Shown here one piece after another: positions 43,901 to 52,663 of a DNA stretch of 64,000 nucleotides (its first letter is position 1; each line of letters opens with the position of its first letter). The position numbers and the translations under genes are program-made. Below the pieces are notes generated by a model. That model was not told where the DNA came from. It ran no database searches and saw nothing but the letters and a program-made list of their open reading frames with translations. The DNA comes from Pseudoalteromonas luteoviolacea (GTDB lineage: Bacteria; Pseudomonadota; Gammaproteobacteria; Enterobacterales; Alteromonadaceae), in the NCBI RefSeq assembly GCF_018100925.1, contig NZ_JAGJEH010000001.1, positions 186,001 through 250,000 on the forward strand, in the 5' to 3' direction.

Positions 43901-45489
43901 ACATAACCACTATCACTACTTGAATATTCCTTTTTATTAAGACTATTTATTATCCAATTAGTTTTATTGTGAGAGTACGAACTTTTTGTATACTTGGTAG
44001 CACCAGAAAAAGCTTGTGAATCAATTCGATTTGCAGGCAAAGTTGAAGAGCTTGAAAAGACTTCTTTTTGCTTTGTTAATCCGCTGTATGTACCATATGT
44101 CAAGTAGTCAGTGAAGAATGTATCGTAACCATCGTTTACCTTGTAACTCGTATATTGCTTTGATTTACGCACACTTGTACAACTAGTTGGTGTAACTAAA
44201 AAGTATGGACCTATAAGTTGCTTATAACATCCGCTACTGCCAAGATAATAGTGCTCCCATTGAGTTTCTCTTTTGGCGAGCAATTCACCTTCTTCCCATC
44301 GTTTATTATGCACCCAACCTACATTTAAATAAGGCCCTTTGTATATCTCCTGTTTGTAGATGCGAGCGCCATAGTCCGTAGGAGAATGAATATAGTTGAC
44401 TTGAGTCAAAGCATGTGAATTGCCATCTACGTCATACTCATAAGAGATTGACTTATGTCCACGAAAGCCTGGATAATTTAATTCTGGTGAAGTTAATGTA
44501 TATTGAAAACGCCTTTCTTGAATATTTGGCCCAGTAATCTTTTTAGAGCTTACAGTGAGGCTATTTCTACTTCCTTCCCAATAGCCTTGATATGTATACT
44601 CAACTTTCAAGTCAGAAGGAAAAGTAATACTAGCGATAGAGGTTAATGCACCGCTAAAAGCACCAGTATGAGTGAAAGTGGTAATCCGCTGCTCCGGGTC
44701 AATAACTGTACTTATTTCACCCTTAGAATTAAAATTAAATGTGGTTATATAGGTTTCATTATTATCATCAACAATTAATTGTTTAGTTTGAGAACTATTA
44801 ACTTCTCTTACTTGAACTCCGTTAAAGATAATGTTCTGCTGAGTTAAATCAATTTTTAATCCATATTTATCTTCTATAGAAACGGGGCTCCACGAATATT
44901 GATTGCTTCGTACAGTTTTCCGAGTTCCAAATTTGATTTTTGTTCCATCATTAAAAACAACCACAGGCTTGGATGACTCACATTTTAATACGGTGTGATC
45001 ATGAAATAATGCAAGTGTGCCTGAAGGCATATTACTGCTGTTAAACCCTAAGGGTTTCGACTGTTGTGGTAAGCCTAAGCCGAGTTGATTGAATTCAAGA
45101 CCGGATAAACGACCTAAACACCCAAAGGTTCTTGTCGTCCTGTCTCCTCCAGTAACTGCGGTTCCCGTCAATGATACCCCGAGTCTATGGCCATTAAACT
45201 TTTTAAAGATGTTTACTGCACCGCCTTTAAAACCTTTCACTTCATATCCGACAGAAAGGGTACTTCCATTTGCAGCAGGGATCGTTTTTATGTTAAATGA
45301 GTGAGTTAGCTTTAAATCCTGAATACTTATACTTTCAGAAGGCAAATCGCTATAGTAATTTTTAAATACAGAAGAAAAATCGCTGTTGTCCTCGCCACTA
45401 CCATTACCTGGTAAGTGACCCGTATCCGCTAACACCGAACTTGAAGCTAAAAAAAAGGCTAACGAACTAACTTTTTTTATTATTTTCAT
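40903..45489 (-). CDS. secreted Rhs-repeat protein with polymorphic C-terminal tail
   Basis: 1528 residues from ATG 45489. It starts with a Sec signal peptide (MKIIKKVSSLAFFLASSSVLA), shown here in part, so it is not a typical PAAR-Rhs type VI effector. The body is built of YD repeats (YDKLGRLISE, YDKFGRLAF, YDNNGNLTAL). The core end is intact: HYRPFGESIE, GYTGHEYDENLGLNYMQARY, then YDPVIGRFYSNDPVG and NNPYKYTDPDG. About 125 residues after this hyperconserved end form a variable tail with GGMDQANSDFDD and NVRPNSSDGRPTVEIQ, typical of small Rhs/CDI toxin domains. The tail is probably a nuclease, but that is unproven. Confidence 0.85.
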   Translation of the reverse strand: MKIIKKVSSLAFFLASSSVLADTGHLPGNGSGEDNSDFSSVFKNYYSDLPSESISIQDLKLTHSFNIKTIPAANGSTLSVGYEVKGFKGGAVNIFKKFNGHRLGVSLTGTAVTGGDRTTRTFGCLGRLSGLEFNQLGLGLPQQSKPLGFNSSNMPSGTLALFHDHTVLKCESSKPVVVFNDGTKIKFGTRKTVRSNQYSWSPVSIEDKYGLKIDLTQQNIIFNGVQVREVNSSQTKQLIVDDNNETYITTFNFNSKGEISTVIDPEQRITTFTHTGAFSGALTSIASITFPSDLKVEYTYQGYWEGSRNSLTVSSKKITGPNIQERRFQYTLTSPELNYPGFRGHKSISYEYDVDGNSHALTQVNYIHSPTDYGARIYKQEIYKGPYLNVGWVHNKRWEEGELLAKRETQWEHYYLGSSGCYKQLIGPYFLVTPTSCTSVRKSKQYTSYKVNDGYDTFFTDYLTYGTYSGLTKQKEVFSSSSTLPANRIDSQAFSGATKYTKSSYSHNKTNWIINSLNKKEYSSSDSGYVAETQFTLDPNTLDIKHKYSFGQLKESYSYHAAGSSKGAFKSKTLNHYRLSGSGKITTTYSADYNANVPRTTTSYKATSDSTVQEIKLADSFGNVLEHTDKKGTKSQYKYDKLGRLISEKTENDTSYGRIWLGTLYSWDDTNNKKTITHCTLNNSMSGCAANSELQIEETYNAYGQIILKKYRDLKYPTALNNTRYKVFSYDKFGRLAFESIMSDSQTETIGTRYHYDFLNRRIRTEQSGLGTVYYRYLSGHRMEETDGKGNKTTKTFLSYHGPNYKNVIQVASPESILTTLQRDVGGFIKSITQSNEAPTNPGGGTGGGNGGGDDGGVEPDPPICDIIEPLGCHDPRVINPSNVYSASSANKVLKQTETRIYDSNKQLCLIKRADVGNTVMKYNALGQLAWKKEGTSYNACLTSAPAGSVHFTYNNLGLLHKTNYSGTALDLEQGYDNNGNLTALIKSNVTQIYTYNNKNLIETEIITISDQTPVSLQYDYDSVANINAITYPDGSKVKYMPNAYGEAQSVAAYNSNNILQQSFVKNVNYYPNGMAKSYEFSNGVKHNLELYTDSNLPKRITDLKTGINALDLTYSFDNNGNVKSILNGIDSGYSITSMQYDGVDRLTKVTAGSKIGNSDIDYDVLGNITSYSSKNRNLAYTYNADNNRLTSVSGVSGKYSNIGYDSRGNITNNGKYSLSFNDANQVTTANGNNYLYDGFNRRVKKVESGKTEYSIFNQSGRLLFNQTGALTGNGINYIYLGTKLIAKYGNVPTVSLANSKQHYRPFGESIEGARDTIGYTGHEYDENLGLNYMQARYYDPVIGRFYSNDPVGTLGHFSQGNIHGFNRYAYANNNPYKYTDPDGKFAILAPLVPPALTALGKALGFVGTAAVAGYAGSEALNAYNESADPVEGVLEGASAGEKTKGRTKNFDKPGGMDQANSDFDDIVDPDSIETITDGKGGKGRRGTVNDGSGRKVNVRPNSSDGRPTVEIQDGKNKTKIRYDKEKS

Positions 45490-45496
45490 AATTTTA

Positions 45497-45946
45497 CTAC
45501 TCTTGGGTCTCTGCAACTGGGCTGCCTAATAAATCTGTGTGAATGAAAGTCACTTTTTTTCTAGGTGCGAAGCTAATGGAAGCTTGGCCTGTGTTTTTAC
45601 AGGTATTTATGTTGCAGGCGATGACCCTGAACTCATAATTACCACTTAACTTACTAAGAAGAAACTTGTTCTCATTCACAACAAATAGGTCGACCCACTG
45701 GCCTTGACTATTTAAAACTTGAATTTGGTATTTACTTGCATGCTCGATATCTGCCCAAGTCACGTACGTAACACCAGAAACAATATTCGTGTTGAAATTC
45801 GTAGCCGGAGGAAAAGGCACTGAAGGTATAAATGGAATTACAAAAAATATGCCACCATTTGAAATAGGTATCCATGTGGTTTGTGCTTTCACCATTAAGG
45901 GAAAGTTAAGAAGTAACACCAGTAAAGTTATTATGTTTTTTTTCAT
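45497..45946 (-). CDS. small secreted Rhs-partner protein (Fn3-like, ends in an Rhs motif)
   Basis: 149 residues with a signal peptide (IITLLVLLLNFPLMVKAQT). The middle resembles a fibronectin type III domain (VTYVTWADIEHASKYQIQV). The last residues are TFIHTDLLGSPVAETQE, the motif that in intact Rhs proteins precedes the main repeat body (HTD-x-LG-x-P-x-x-x-T). The stop lies seven bases before the large Rhs gene, and the AAGAG site of that gene lies in its last codons. It is either the N-terminal piece of a split Rhs or a dedicated secreted partner. Confidence 0.6.
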   Translation of the reverse strand: MKKNIITLLVLLLNFPLMVKAQTTWIPISNGGIFFVIPFIPSVPFPPATNFNTNIVSGVTYVTWADIEHASKYQIQVLNSQGQWVDLFVVNENKFLLSKLSGNYEFRVIACNINTCKNTGQASISFAPRKKVTFIHTDLLGSPVAETQE

Positions 45947-46662
45947 TTACAAGCTCCATACAGAAAATGCAATTATACAACAAAGTAAGGGTAATTAACT
46001 TCCTTGTTAACAATTAGGGGATCATTAAGATGTTTTTTGTAAACAAGTTGCTTGGAAGTAGAAAGATCACTGTGATTTTTGAATGGCCCTGATACTCAAA
46101 TTCTCCCCTGGAAGCGACTTATTTGCAGATGTAAGGAATACGAAAAAATGGTTGATTGCATTAACTATCTTGAAATTAACCTGAATTTCAGTGCATTGGT
46201 TTTTAAAATGCGGTTTGAGAACCGTAAGCTGATTTGAACGATACGTTCCCGTTTAGGTCATTGAACGTTCTTGATATTTAGGCTCTTCCATTTATTGCTC
46301 AAAACTAGATTGGTGCGTTAATGACATTATTTCGTGGGTTTTTTAAGCCAGTATTGCCTGCCGCTCTTTCAATGTTTCGATATATTGGACAAAGTAAATC
46401 ACCTATTACTTTGTTAATATATACAATAAACCATTGATGGTGTGATATAACTATTTGATATGTATAAACATATTGGCTTAAACTAAGTTTGTCTGGCCGT
46501 GTATTGTCGATATGCTAACTTAGTTGGAGCTGATGATGAGATAAATGAGGCAATCTGTCTAATGCAGTAGGGTTTTGCGCTGAAGGCCGAATTTTTGTGT
46601 GATATTTGGTTAAAGTGGGGGAGTCTAAGCCAATCTACTTTTGGAGAAATAGCGGAGGGGAA
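45947..46662. other. intergenic, upstream of the Rhs operon
   Basis: About 700 bases. Contains a spaced inverted repeat AACTAAGTT (46481-46489) / AACTTAGTT (46517-46525). A 38-codon frame from ATG 46321 has no ribosome binding site or family match. No gene that I can support. Confidence 0.4.
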
Positions 46663-47022
46663 ATGGGCCAACAGCAAGTGTATGGGGCAAATGCTTTTTG
46701 TAAAGATGCTATATCGAATTGGTCTGTAGTCGAGCCAGAGCTTCCTGAGTGGCAAGACGAAGTACATAATTGCATGGCGATTTTAGCTGATGGATTAAGA
46801 AACCAAACTATAAGTGCTACCGAGGTTTTTTGTTTTCTAGAATCAGTGCTAAGCCGTACAGATGTTTGTCCAGAAGTAGAGAATGCAATCGCGATATCAT
46901 TCATTGAATACAATGAATTTGAGACATTAGGGTTATCAACAAAAGCCACTCCCTTGGTTGAAGATGTTCTTAAGAAGCAGTATGAGCGTTGGCAAAAAAT
47001 ACATAGCAGTGCGAGTAAGTGA
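46663..47022 (+). CDS. hypothetical protein, cassette-like
   Basis: 119 residues from ATG 46663 with GGAGGGG upstream. Soluble, acidic and helical, no signal peptide. No known motif. Five bases after the stop comes GCCTAACAATTGCGAACG, a textbook left half of an integron attC site (core GCCTAAC at 47027-47033), but I could not find the matching right half. Confidence 0.5.
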   Translation: MGQQQVYGANAFCKDAISNWSVVEPELPEWQDEVHNCMAILADGLRNQTISATEVFCFLESVLSRTDVCPEVENAIAISFIEYNEFETLGLSTKATPLVEDVLKKQYERWQKIHSSASK

Positions 47023-47174
47023 AGTGCCTAACAATTGCGAACGTGATCCACAGCTTAAAAGGTGCAAGGCTCTGCGGGTGAGGTAAAAGTGAAATTTAAG
47101 TTCGATAGAGCTAAATATCAGGTTGCCCATCCAATAGGTTTTTAATTACAGGTGTTTTAGATTTCTTACTGGGC

Positions 47175-47489
47175 TTGTATTTTATTTTGGTTGGTATCAC
47201 AACTTTTATATCCGTATTTTTTTGGATACACAAAGGGGGTTTTCCACCAGCTTATTTACGAGCAAGAGAAGCTGAAGTTGTCGAAGTAAGTGATACTGAC
47301 ATCAAAGTTTGTAATAAGTTGACTGGCTATAGCGCAATCAAGAGCTTAACTGAAATTAAAAGAGCTAAGCACAGAAACTACTTTGGCTTTGAAGTTGTCA
47401 TTATTGAGTTTGATAACCAAGAGCGTTTTGAGCTTATATGTTATAAGAATTCAAAACAGTTAGAGAGCTTATTAAATAAAAAGGATTAA
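47175..47489 (+). CDS. small membrane-anchored hypothetical protein
   Basis: 104 residues starting at TTG. One N-terminal helix (YFILVGITTFISVFFWI) is followed by a KGGFPPAYLRARE linker and a small alpha/beta domain with basic and acidic strands (FGFEVVIIEFDNQERFELI). This looks like a PH-like or short cytoplasmic domain behind one anchor. No family recognised; start uncertain. Confidence 0.45.
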   Translation: MYFILVGITTFISVFFWIHKGGFPPAYLRAREAEVVEVSDTDIKVCNKLTGYSAIKSLTEIKRAKHRNYFGFEVVIIEFDNQERFELICYKNSKQLESLLNKKD

Positions 47490-47686
47490 TAAAACAGCTG
47501 TATGTTTAGGTAGAACCCGTTGAGTGTTATTTGCGGATTTTCAGATTGTTGCGCATTTAATACAGTCGCATTGAAGCCACCACGATTACTCAGTCGAACA
47601 CGCCCGCCTTAACTGTTTTTTAATCCATGATCTTTAGATTTAAATTAGAGCGAATTGCTTAGCGCAAGGTATGTTATGGATTCATT

Positions 47687-47803
47687 GTGCTGGAACTCAC
47701 TATCGCTACTACTTTAAGCGTCATAGCAAGCCTGATCTTATTAATTGTAATTGAATATACCCCCGGTATAGGTCCAGCCAAAAGTAGGAGGTATGTGATA
47801 TGA
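47687..47803 (+). CDS. possible 38-residue single-helix membrane peptide
   Basis: GTG start, then TIATTLSVIASLILLIVIEY as one membrane helix, a glycine-proline turn and a basic tail KSRRYVI. No clear ribosome binding site. The hydrophobic-then-basic plan is typical of small membrane peptides, but chance cannot be excluded. Confidence 0.3.
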   Translation: MLELTIATTLSVIASLILLIVIEYTPGIGPAKSRRYVI

Positions 47804-47974
47804 ATTTTCATTGTTTTATTTTAATAGGGAGGTGTCCTGGTTGAAATTTGATCTTTAAAGTTAATTTATTTGTTAAATTTGTTGTGTTTTTTGGTGTTAT
47901 TAAGTTAAATAAGGTGCCGCAATCAAATAAACTCTGAATACATGCGGCATATATAATAATAAAGGATTTAACAA

Positions 47975-49468
47975 ATGAAAAAATTAATACCGATACTGCC
48001 GGCATTGCTTGCAGTGCCTATGCTATCTCATTCGGCAACATGGGATGTATTGCACAAATGGCATGTTCCTTCAAAAGACGAGCAAACACAGGATGTTGTG
48101 TGGAACTCGCGATTGAATAGAACCGTGGTGTTTAGACAAGTAGATAATACTTCTACAGTTTCGCTTTGGTCTATGAGCGGAGACAATGATTACTCTCTAA
48201 ATAAAACCTCAACAATAAAGCAAGGTTGGGACTATGCAGATGGTTACTATTTTGCGTTCTCAAATAGAATCCATGCATTTCATGATTGTACCCACTCACC
48301 TTGCGCTACTGGGAAAATGAATGCGAACAAAGTATTTAACTTAGTTCAGCCAACTCGCTCTTCTGGCAATATCAAGATTGATACAAATGGGCAGTCATTT
48401 TCAGGTTGGCACACATGGGCAGGTGCAACGGATGGAAATCACGCTATTACAGTATCATTTCCAAATTTACAAAGTGGTAGTTATCAGTCAAATACTAAAA
48501 ACTATTTACATGTATTTGTTTACCCGTTCAACACTAAGTCGTTAAATTCAAATAGCAGCACAATACAACCTATCAGTGCGTTTAAGGTTCCGGCTATATA
48601 TAGTCGTAATCAATATGTACAAGGTGCCGAAATTGCAAATGGCAAAGTGTATGTTCAGCTAGGTGGTCTGCACAATTATGACAATGACTACAAAAACGTC
48701 ATTTTAGAATTTACGATGGATGGCCAATATATCCAAACACATGAGTTTGAAGCGAAAAAGCCAATCAATACGGGAAGCACAGAATCTAACTACCCAAGCT
48801 ACCTTCACGTCGAATATGAAGGCTTGATGGAAAAGCACGGTAAAATTTATTCTCAAGTGTACTACCAGTATGGCTGGACATCTAAAACAACAAAAAGCTT
48901 AGTGTATGAAGCCATTGATTCTAATCGAAACCTTTCAACCAGAGTTAGATTTGTGAATAAAGCTAAACCATATGGGTCAGCAGACGACAAAAAAGTGTGT
49001 ATTGACGGTGAAGGTTCAACAACGAGAGCTTGGAAAGACCAAAATGTTCAGTCATTTTTCTGTGATGGCGGACCAGATCAAGTATTTGAACTTTGGCGTA
49101 ATGGCAGACCTTTAGGTGAACGAGAGATTGGCAAAACAGGTAAAGTGCCACAGTATGATACTTCTGGCAATGAGCTTTGGTTTGAACTTCGCCCAACTTA
49201 TATCGTTGAAGGCAAAAGCGCGCCAAGCTTGTGCTTAGATGCGTCGGGCTATTCAGGTGGCAAAAAGGCCAATGTACAATTTTGGGATTGCCAAAACCTG
49301 CCTGATCAACAATGGCAAATGAAGACTGACGGTAGACTGGTTAATAAACAGCAGGGTATGTGTCTAGATATTAGAGGCTATGACGGCAAGTCAAACGTGA
49401 ATATCCAGCTTTATCCATGTGACTATCACTTAGATCAACACTGGACTACAGAAATAACTTATCTATAA
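47975..49468 (+). CDS. secreted protein with C-terminal ricin B-type lectin domain
   Basis: 497 residues. A signal peptide (LIPILPALLAVPMLSHS) is followed by a large beta-rich N-terminal region of about 310 residues that looks like a propeller or jelly-roll without a known signature. From about residue 330 a ricin-type trefoil can be seen: VCIDGEGSTTRAWKD, CLDASGYSGGKKANVQFWDC and CLDIRGYDGKSNVNIQLYPC, with Q-x-W motifs (DQQWQ, DQHWT). It should bind galactose-type glycans outside the cell. A toxin or adhesion role is possible. Monocistronic, with a hairpin after the stop. Confidence 0.75.
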   Translation: MKKLIPILPALLAVPMLSHSATWDVLHKWHVPSKDEQTQDVVWNSRLNRTVVFRQVDNTSTVSLWSMSGDNDYSLNKTSTIKQGWDYADGYYFAFSNRIHAFHDCTHSPCATGKMNANKVFNLVQPTRSSGNIKIDTNGQSFSGWHTWAGATDGNHAITVSFPNLQSGSYQSNTKNYLHVFVYPFNTKSLNSNSSTIQPISAFKVPAIYSRNQYVQGAEIANGKVYVQLGGLHNYDNDYKNVILEFTMDGQYIQTHEFEAKKPINTGSTESNYPSYLHVEYEGLMEKHGKIYSQVYYQYGWTSKTTKSLVYEAIDSNRNLSTRVRFVNKAKPYGSADDKKVCIDGEGSTTRAWKDQNVQSFFCDGGPDQVFELWRNGRPLGEREIGKTGKVPQYDTSGNELWFELRPTYIVEGKSAPSLCLDASGYSGGKKANVQFWDCQNLPDQQWQMKTDGRLVNKQQGMCLDIRGYDGKSNVNIQLYPCDYHLDQHWTTEITYL

Positions 49469-49495
49469 AGTGAAGACTTTATTCTAACTTACCGC

Positions 49496-49521
49496 ATTGC
49501 CTAGCTTTTTAGCTGGGCAAT
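49496..49521. terminator. hairpin after the lectin gene
   Basis: ATTGCCTAGCT-TTTT-AGCTGGGCAAT: eleven-base stem with one wobble pair, four-base loop, followed by TTCATCTCT. Probable terminator. Confidence 0.55.
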
Positions 49522-49958
49522 TTCATCTCTAGGTACCCTCCTGTTTTTTCCGTTTTAGAAAGCGAATAAGCGAATTACATAAGATGACTTGCAACAGTGG
49601 CAACCAATAAACCCTTTATAACCCGCTAACAGCTCAATATTCCACTTTTGGTTGTAGCATAAATCCGAAGAGCAATAAGCTAACGTTTGACCGGGAAAAG
49701 CGGGGCTTTATCTGATTCCTTTGACATTACTGCAAGAATAATTAAGTCTAATTAAAGGCGAAAAATCAAACACGGATAGATATAACAAGCACGAGTAGGT
49801 ATTTTATTCTTCCATTTTTTGTGGGAGTTTCTGGTTATATTGAAAGTGAAAAATGCACCTGTTTGATAGCATGAAAATTAACGAATACGGTAATATAGCG
49901 GTGTTTTATCCGTTAGCTTACCAATTACAAACTCCTATAAATTGATAGGGAAATTAAA
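49522..49958. other. intergenic, no gene seen
   Basis: AT-rich promoter region of the next gene; no frame with a start and translation signal on either strand, and no clear repeat. Confidence 0.4.
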
Positions 49959-50417
49959 ATGATAAAATTACTTTCCGTGGCTGTTGCTGCTTTAACATTT
50001 GTTGCATCTACAGCTAGTTATGCAGAACCAATAACAGGCAAAGAATATCAGGCTGTTGTCGAAACGGCTTATAATTACTTCAATGGCGCTGCAAATGGAG
50101 ATCAAAAGCTGCTTGCCAAAGCATTTGACCAAGAGTTTGGGCATGTAAAAATGATTACAAAGAGTAAAGAATCAGGCAAAGAAAGCATCAAATCGGTACC
50201 GTTAGACGAGTTTTCGGGCTACTTCAAAAAAGCGACCAAAGACAAGTGGGAAGCTAATATTTTGTCTGTTGACATTGTTGACGACCAAATGGCTATGGTA
50301 AAACTTGATTTTCATACACCTAAAACACATTACGTTGATTATTTGGTCATGTATAAGCGCCAAAATGAATGGCGTATCATTAATAAAACTTTCGTTGCTA
50401 AGAAGAAATCGCAATAA
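49959..50417 (+). CDS. secreted NTF2-like (lumazine-binding-type) protein
   Basis: 152 residues with a cleavable signal peptide (AALTFVASTASYAEP). The mature 130 residues show the NTF2-like plan: YNYFNGAANGDQKLLAKAF helix, a DFHTPKTHYVDYLVMYK strand and the closing EWRIINKTF. This matches the putative lumazine-binding family (PF12893). Such proteins are small cone-shaped barrels, often orphan; the ligand is unknown. Confidence 0.75.
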   Translation: MIKLLSVAVAALTFVASTASYAEPITGKEYQAVVETAYNYFNGAANGDQKLLAKAFDQEFGHVKMITKSKESGKESIKSVPLDEFSGYFKKATKDKWEANILSVDIVDDQMAMVKLDFHTPKTHYVDYLVMYKRQNEWRIINKTFVAKKKSQ

Positions 50418-50627
50418 TTAGCTGATTTGCAATACACCATGGCGTCAAAATTGAGTTTACTGGTGCTATTTACATTGTTCCACGGTAGAACAAATAGCTT
50501 GATACCAAACACCGCTATCTTAATGCTTGGGGTTTGGTATCAATTCAATATGTTTCCTGTATTAATTAAGCGAAAGTGCATCAGAGCTTTGCCTCTGCCT
50601 AAATTATGTAATTAAGCCGGGTTAAAA

Positions 50628-51137
50628 ATGAAAGAAGTAGATAGAATACTGAGAGTAGATCATGCAGGTGAGTTTGCAGCTATAAATATCTATCGCTCTC
50701 AGTTATTTATTGCACGCCATTTGTACCAAGATATTGTACCAATACTTGAAGAAATGCTAAGCCACGAGAAAACGCACTTTGACACCTTTGATCGGATCCT
50801 AAGTAGTCGGAATATTAGACATTGCTACGCATTATCTTTTTGGGCATTTGGGGGCGCTACTCTTGGCTTTCTAACCGCTTTAGCTGGCAGAAATGCTATT
50901 TGGGTTTGTACAGACTCGATTGAATCTACAGTATTGCACCATCTTGAGTGGCAGCTAGATTTTTTAGAAAAGCATGACCAAGAAGTTCATGAGGCTGTTT
51001 TAAGTATCAAAGTTGATGAACAGGAACACCGGGACTTTGGTCGCTCTCAGGGCTCCAACTCGAATATATATAGACCTATATTTTGGGTTGTTAAGAAATC
51101 TACGGAGTTTGCCATCTGGCTCAGTACAAAGTTATAA
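50628..51137 (+). CDS. Coq7-family (demethoxyubiquinone hydroxylase-like) di-iron protein
   Basis: 169 residues. The di-iron ferritin-like pattern is present: DHAGEFAAINIYRSQ, then HEKTHFDTF, a central membrane-associated segment (WAFGGATLGFLTAL), an ESTVLHHLEWQL helix, and DEQEHRDF. Coq7 hydroxylates demethoxyubiquinone in ubiquinone synthesis, in association with the inner membrane. The protein is shorter than usual members (about 200 residues or more) and the locus has no other ubi gene, so it may be a divergent paralogue rather than the housekeeping enzyme. Confidence 0.8.
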   Translation: MKEVDRILRVDHAGEFAAINIYRSQLFIARHLYQDIVPILEEMLSHEKTHFDTFDRILSSRNIRHCYALSFWAFGGATLGFLTALAGRNAIWVCTDSIESTVLHHLEWQLDFLEKHDQEVHEAVLSIKVDEQEHRDFGRSQGSNSNIYRPIFWVVKKSTEFAIWLSTKL

Positions 51138-51145
51138 AAAGGTGA

Positions 51146-51394
51146 CAACCAAATTCAACTGAACTTGCTGTTGAGCTCCAATTTCAAGGTGACACTTTAT
51201 ATATAATCAACGCAACTGATGTCTTTATCACCAAAAGCAACAAAGAGTATATTTCCAATAAAATCCCACAAAGCAAGTGGCGAGCTCGCGCATCAATGAT
51301 AGCCGCATGTGATTTTGAACACAGAGTTTGTCGGCACATCTCAAACATTGCTCTTTTGTTGGCTTTTTATGAGTTCATGCCTTCACAAATATAG
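51146..51394 (+). pseudogene. possible decayed coding fragment
   Basis: Open for 82 codons after a TGA at 51143 but with no usable start. The text is protein-like (TELAVELQFQGDTLYIINAT, then KSNKEYISNKIPQSKW). Likely the remains of a gene whose start is lost. No family recognised. Confidence 0.3.
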
Positions 51395-51732
51395 TGCACA
51401 TCGTTATCATCGCCTTTTTCGCGAGTCCAATCTTAGTTAGGCTGCTATCGAATGTGGTTAGTTCGTAATTCCTTATTATAGCCCTAGTGTTTTACCCTTA
51501 AAGTAGAGTCAGTTAGGTGACTAGAAAAAGAAAGGCTGGCAAAAGGTTGGCGTGTATTATTTGAGATGTCTTATCATCAAGCCACATTTTAAAAGTGAAC
51601 CACTGCGCTTTAGTTGATTAACTATTGGCGAAATCGATACCCGATCTTTAAATTTTTGATGGTTCATGATTAAGTGAATTACGCTTGCGATATTTAATAC
51701 ATCCGCTTTAATCATTAGATTTATATTGAAGT
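51395..51732. other. intergenic, nothing identified
   Basis: About 340 bases with no coding signal, repeat or clear hairpin. Confidence 0.4.
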
Positions 51733-52218
51733 ATGAGTATATTTACATTTATTAGAGGAAAGCTCTCAAACGACCTTTATATTCAAGTTTGGGAAAATAG
51801 AATTAAAGTCAGCAACATTCAATCTAAAGAGGTGTATGATCAAGAGCCTTTACTGGCGGTTGAAGTTAAACCCAATGGCGCGAAACAAGTTGTAGCGATA
51901 GGCAGTGCCTGCAAAAATTTGGATAAAAAGAAATATATAGTCGCTAATCCATTTTCTCACCCACGGGTCTTGTTGGCAGACTTTTACATCGCAGAAAAGG
52001 TACTTCAGCACGTCGTGAAAGAAATGCACACAAGCCAGCGTATTTCTCCGGCACCAAGGATTATATTTCAACCTATGGAGAAAACTGAAGGTGGATTGAG
52101 TTCCGTAGAGGAGCGTGCCTTTCGCGAACTCTGTGTCGGAGCTGGTGCTAGAGAAGTGATTATCTATACGGGTAATGAGCTGTCATTACACAATTTAGAT
52201 TTTGATAAAATCAAATAG
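51733..52218 (+). CDS. MreB-like protein reduced to the first subdomain
   Basis: 161 residues. The start (FIRGKLSNDLYIQVWENRI) aligns with the MreB start FRGMFSNDLSIDLGTANTL, and LLADFYIAEKVLQHVVKEMH plus SPAPRIIFQP and ERAFRELCVGAGAREVIIY match the IADFxVTEKMLxHFI, PSPRV and ERRAIRES...GAGAREV blocks. The phosphate-1 loop DLGTANT is replaced, and everything after about residue 160 of MreB (second ATP loop and subdomains) is absent. It cannot bind ATP like an actin. It may act as a partner or modulator of MreB, or be a remnant; the clean start and stop argue for a real gene. Confidence 0.75.
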   Translation: MSIFTFIRGKLSNDLYIQVWENRIKVSNIQSKEVYDQEPLLAVEVKPNGAKQVVAIGSACKNLDKKKYIVANPFSHPRVLLADFYIAEKVLQHVVKEMHTSQRISPAPRIIFQPMEKTEGGLSSVEERAFRELCVGAGAREVIIYTGNELSLHNLDFDKIK

Positions 52219-52663
52219 AAAAACCTGTAAGTGTTTGATAAAGGTTAACTCTATTCCCTAGTGCAAAATGTAGGGAAAGAGAAAAGCAGTATCCATTATT
52301 ATATTTTGAGCGCAAATTAGGTGCTGGATGTAATGGATTGCTGCTGATTTATTGGTTCACTATTTGTTTGAAACAGGTAAACCACCGGACGAATTTTTCT
52401 ACCCATCAGCATATCTATTTGCGCATAGTTGTGTATTTATTATAAACAGACGCTAACTTTGGTCCGCAACTCTAAGTCACTTGACACACAGGCTTGTATT
52501 GGTAATTTGGTAGGTGCTGCGAGTTGTGTATTATACAATTTTGCCCAAGTGCCAATTTAGAGCATGCATATCGTTTAGGCTACACAGTACCCTAGGGTTT
52601 TAAACCCGTAATTTAGCCATGCTAATTAAAAGCTAGGGTGCGTTCGGTGCATAGAGAAGCACT
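52219..52663. other. intergenic, no gene seen
   Basis: About 445 bases without a supported gene or clear repeat. Confidence 0.4.

Noticed and set aside
40903..45489. Type VI secretion Rhs effector
   Set aside because: The N-terminus is a Sec signal peptide and there is no PAAR domain or vgrG gene nearby.
46483..47130. Minus-strand frames of 64-104 residues opposite the gene at 46663
   Set aside because: Antisense shadows; the plus-strand frame has the ribosome binding site and consistent protein-like composition.
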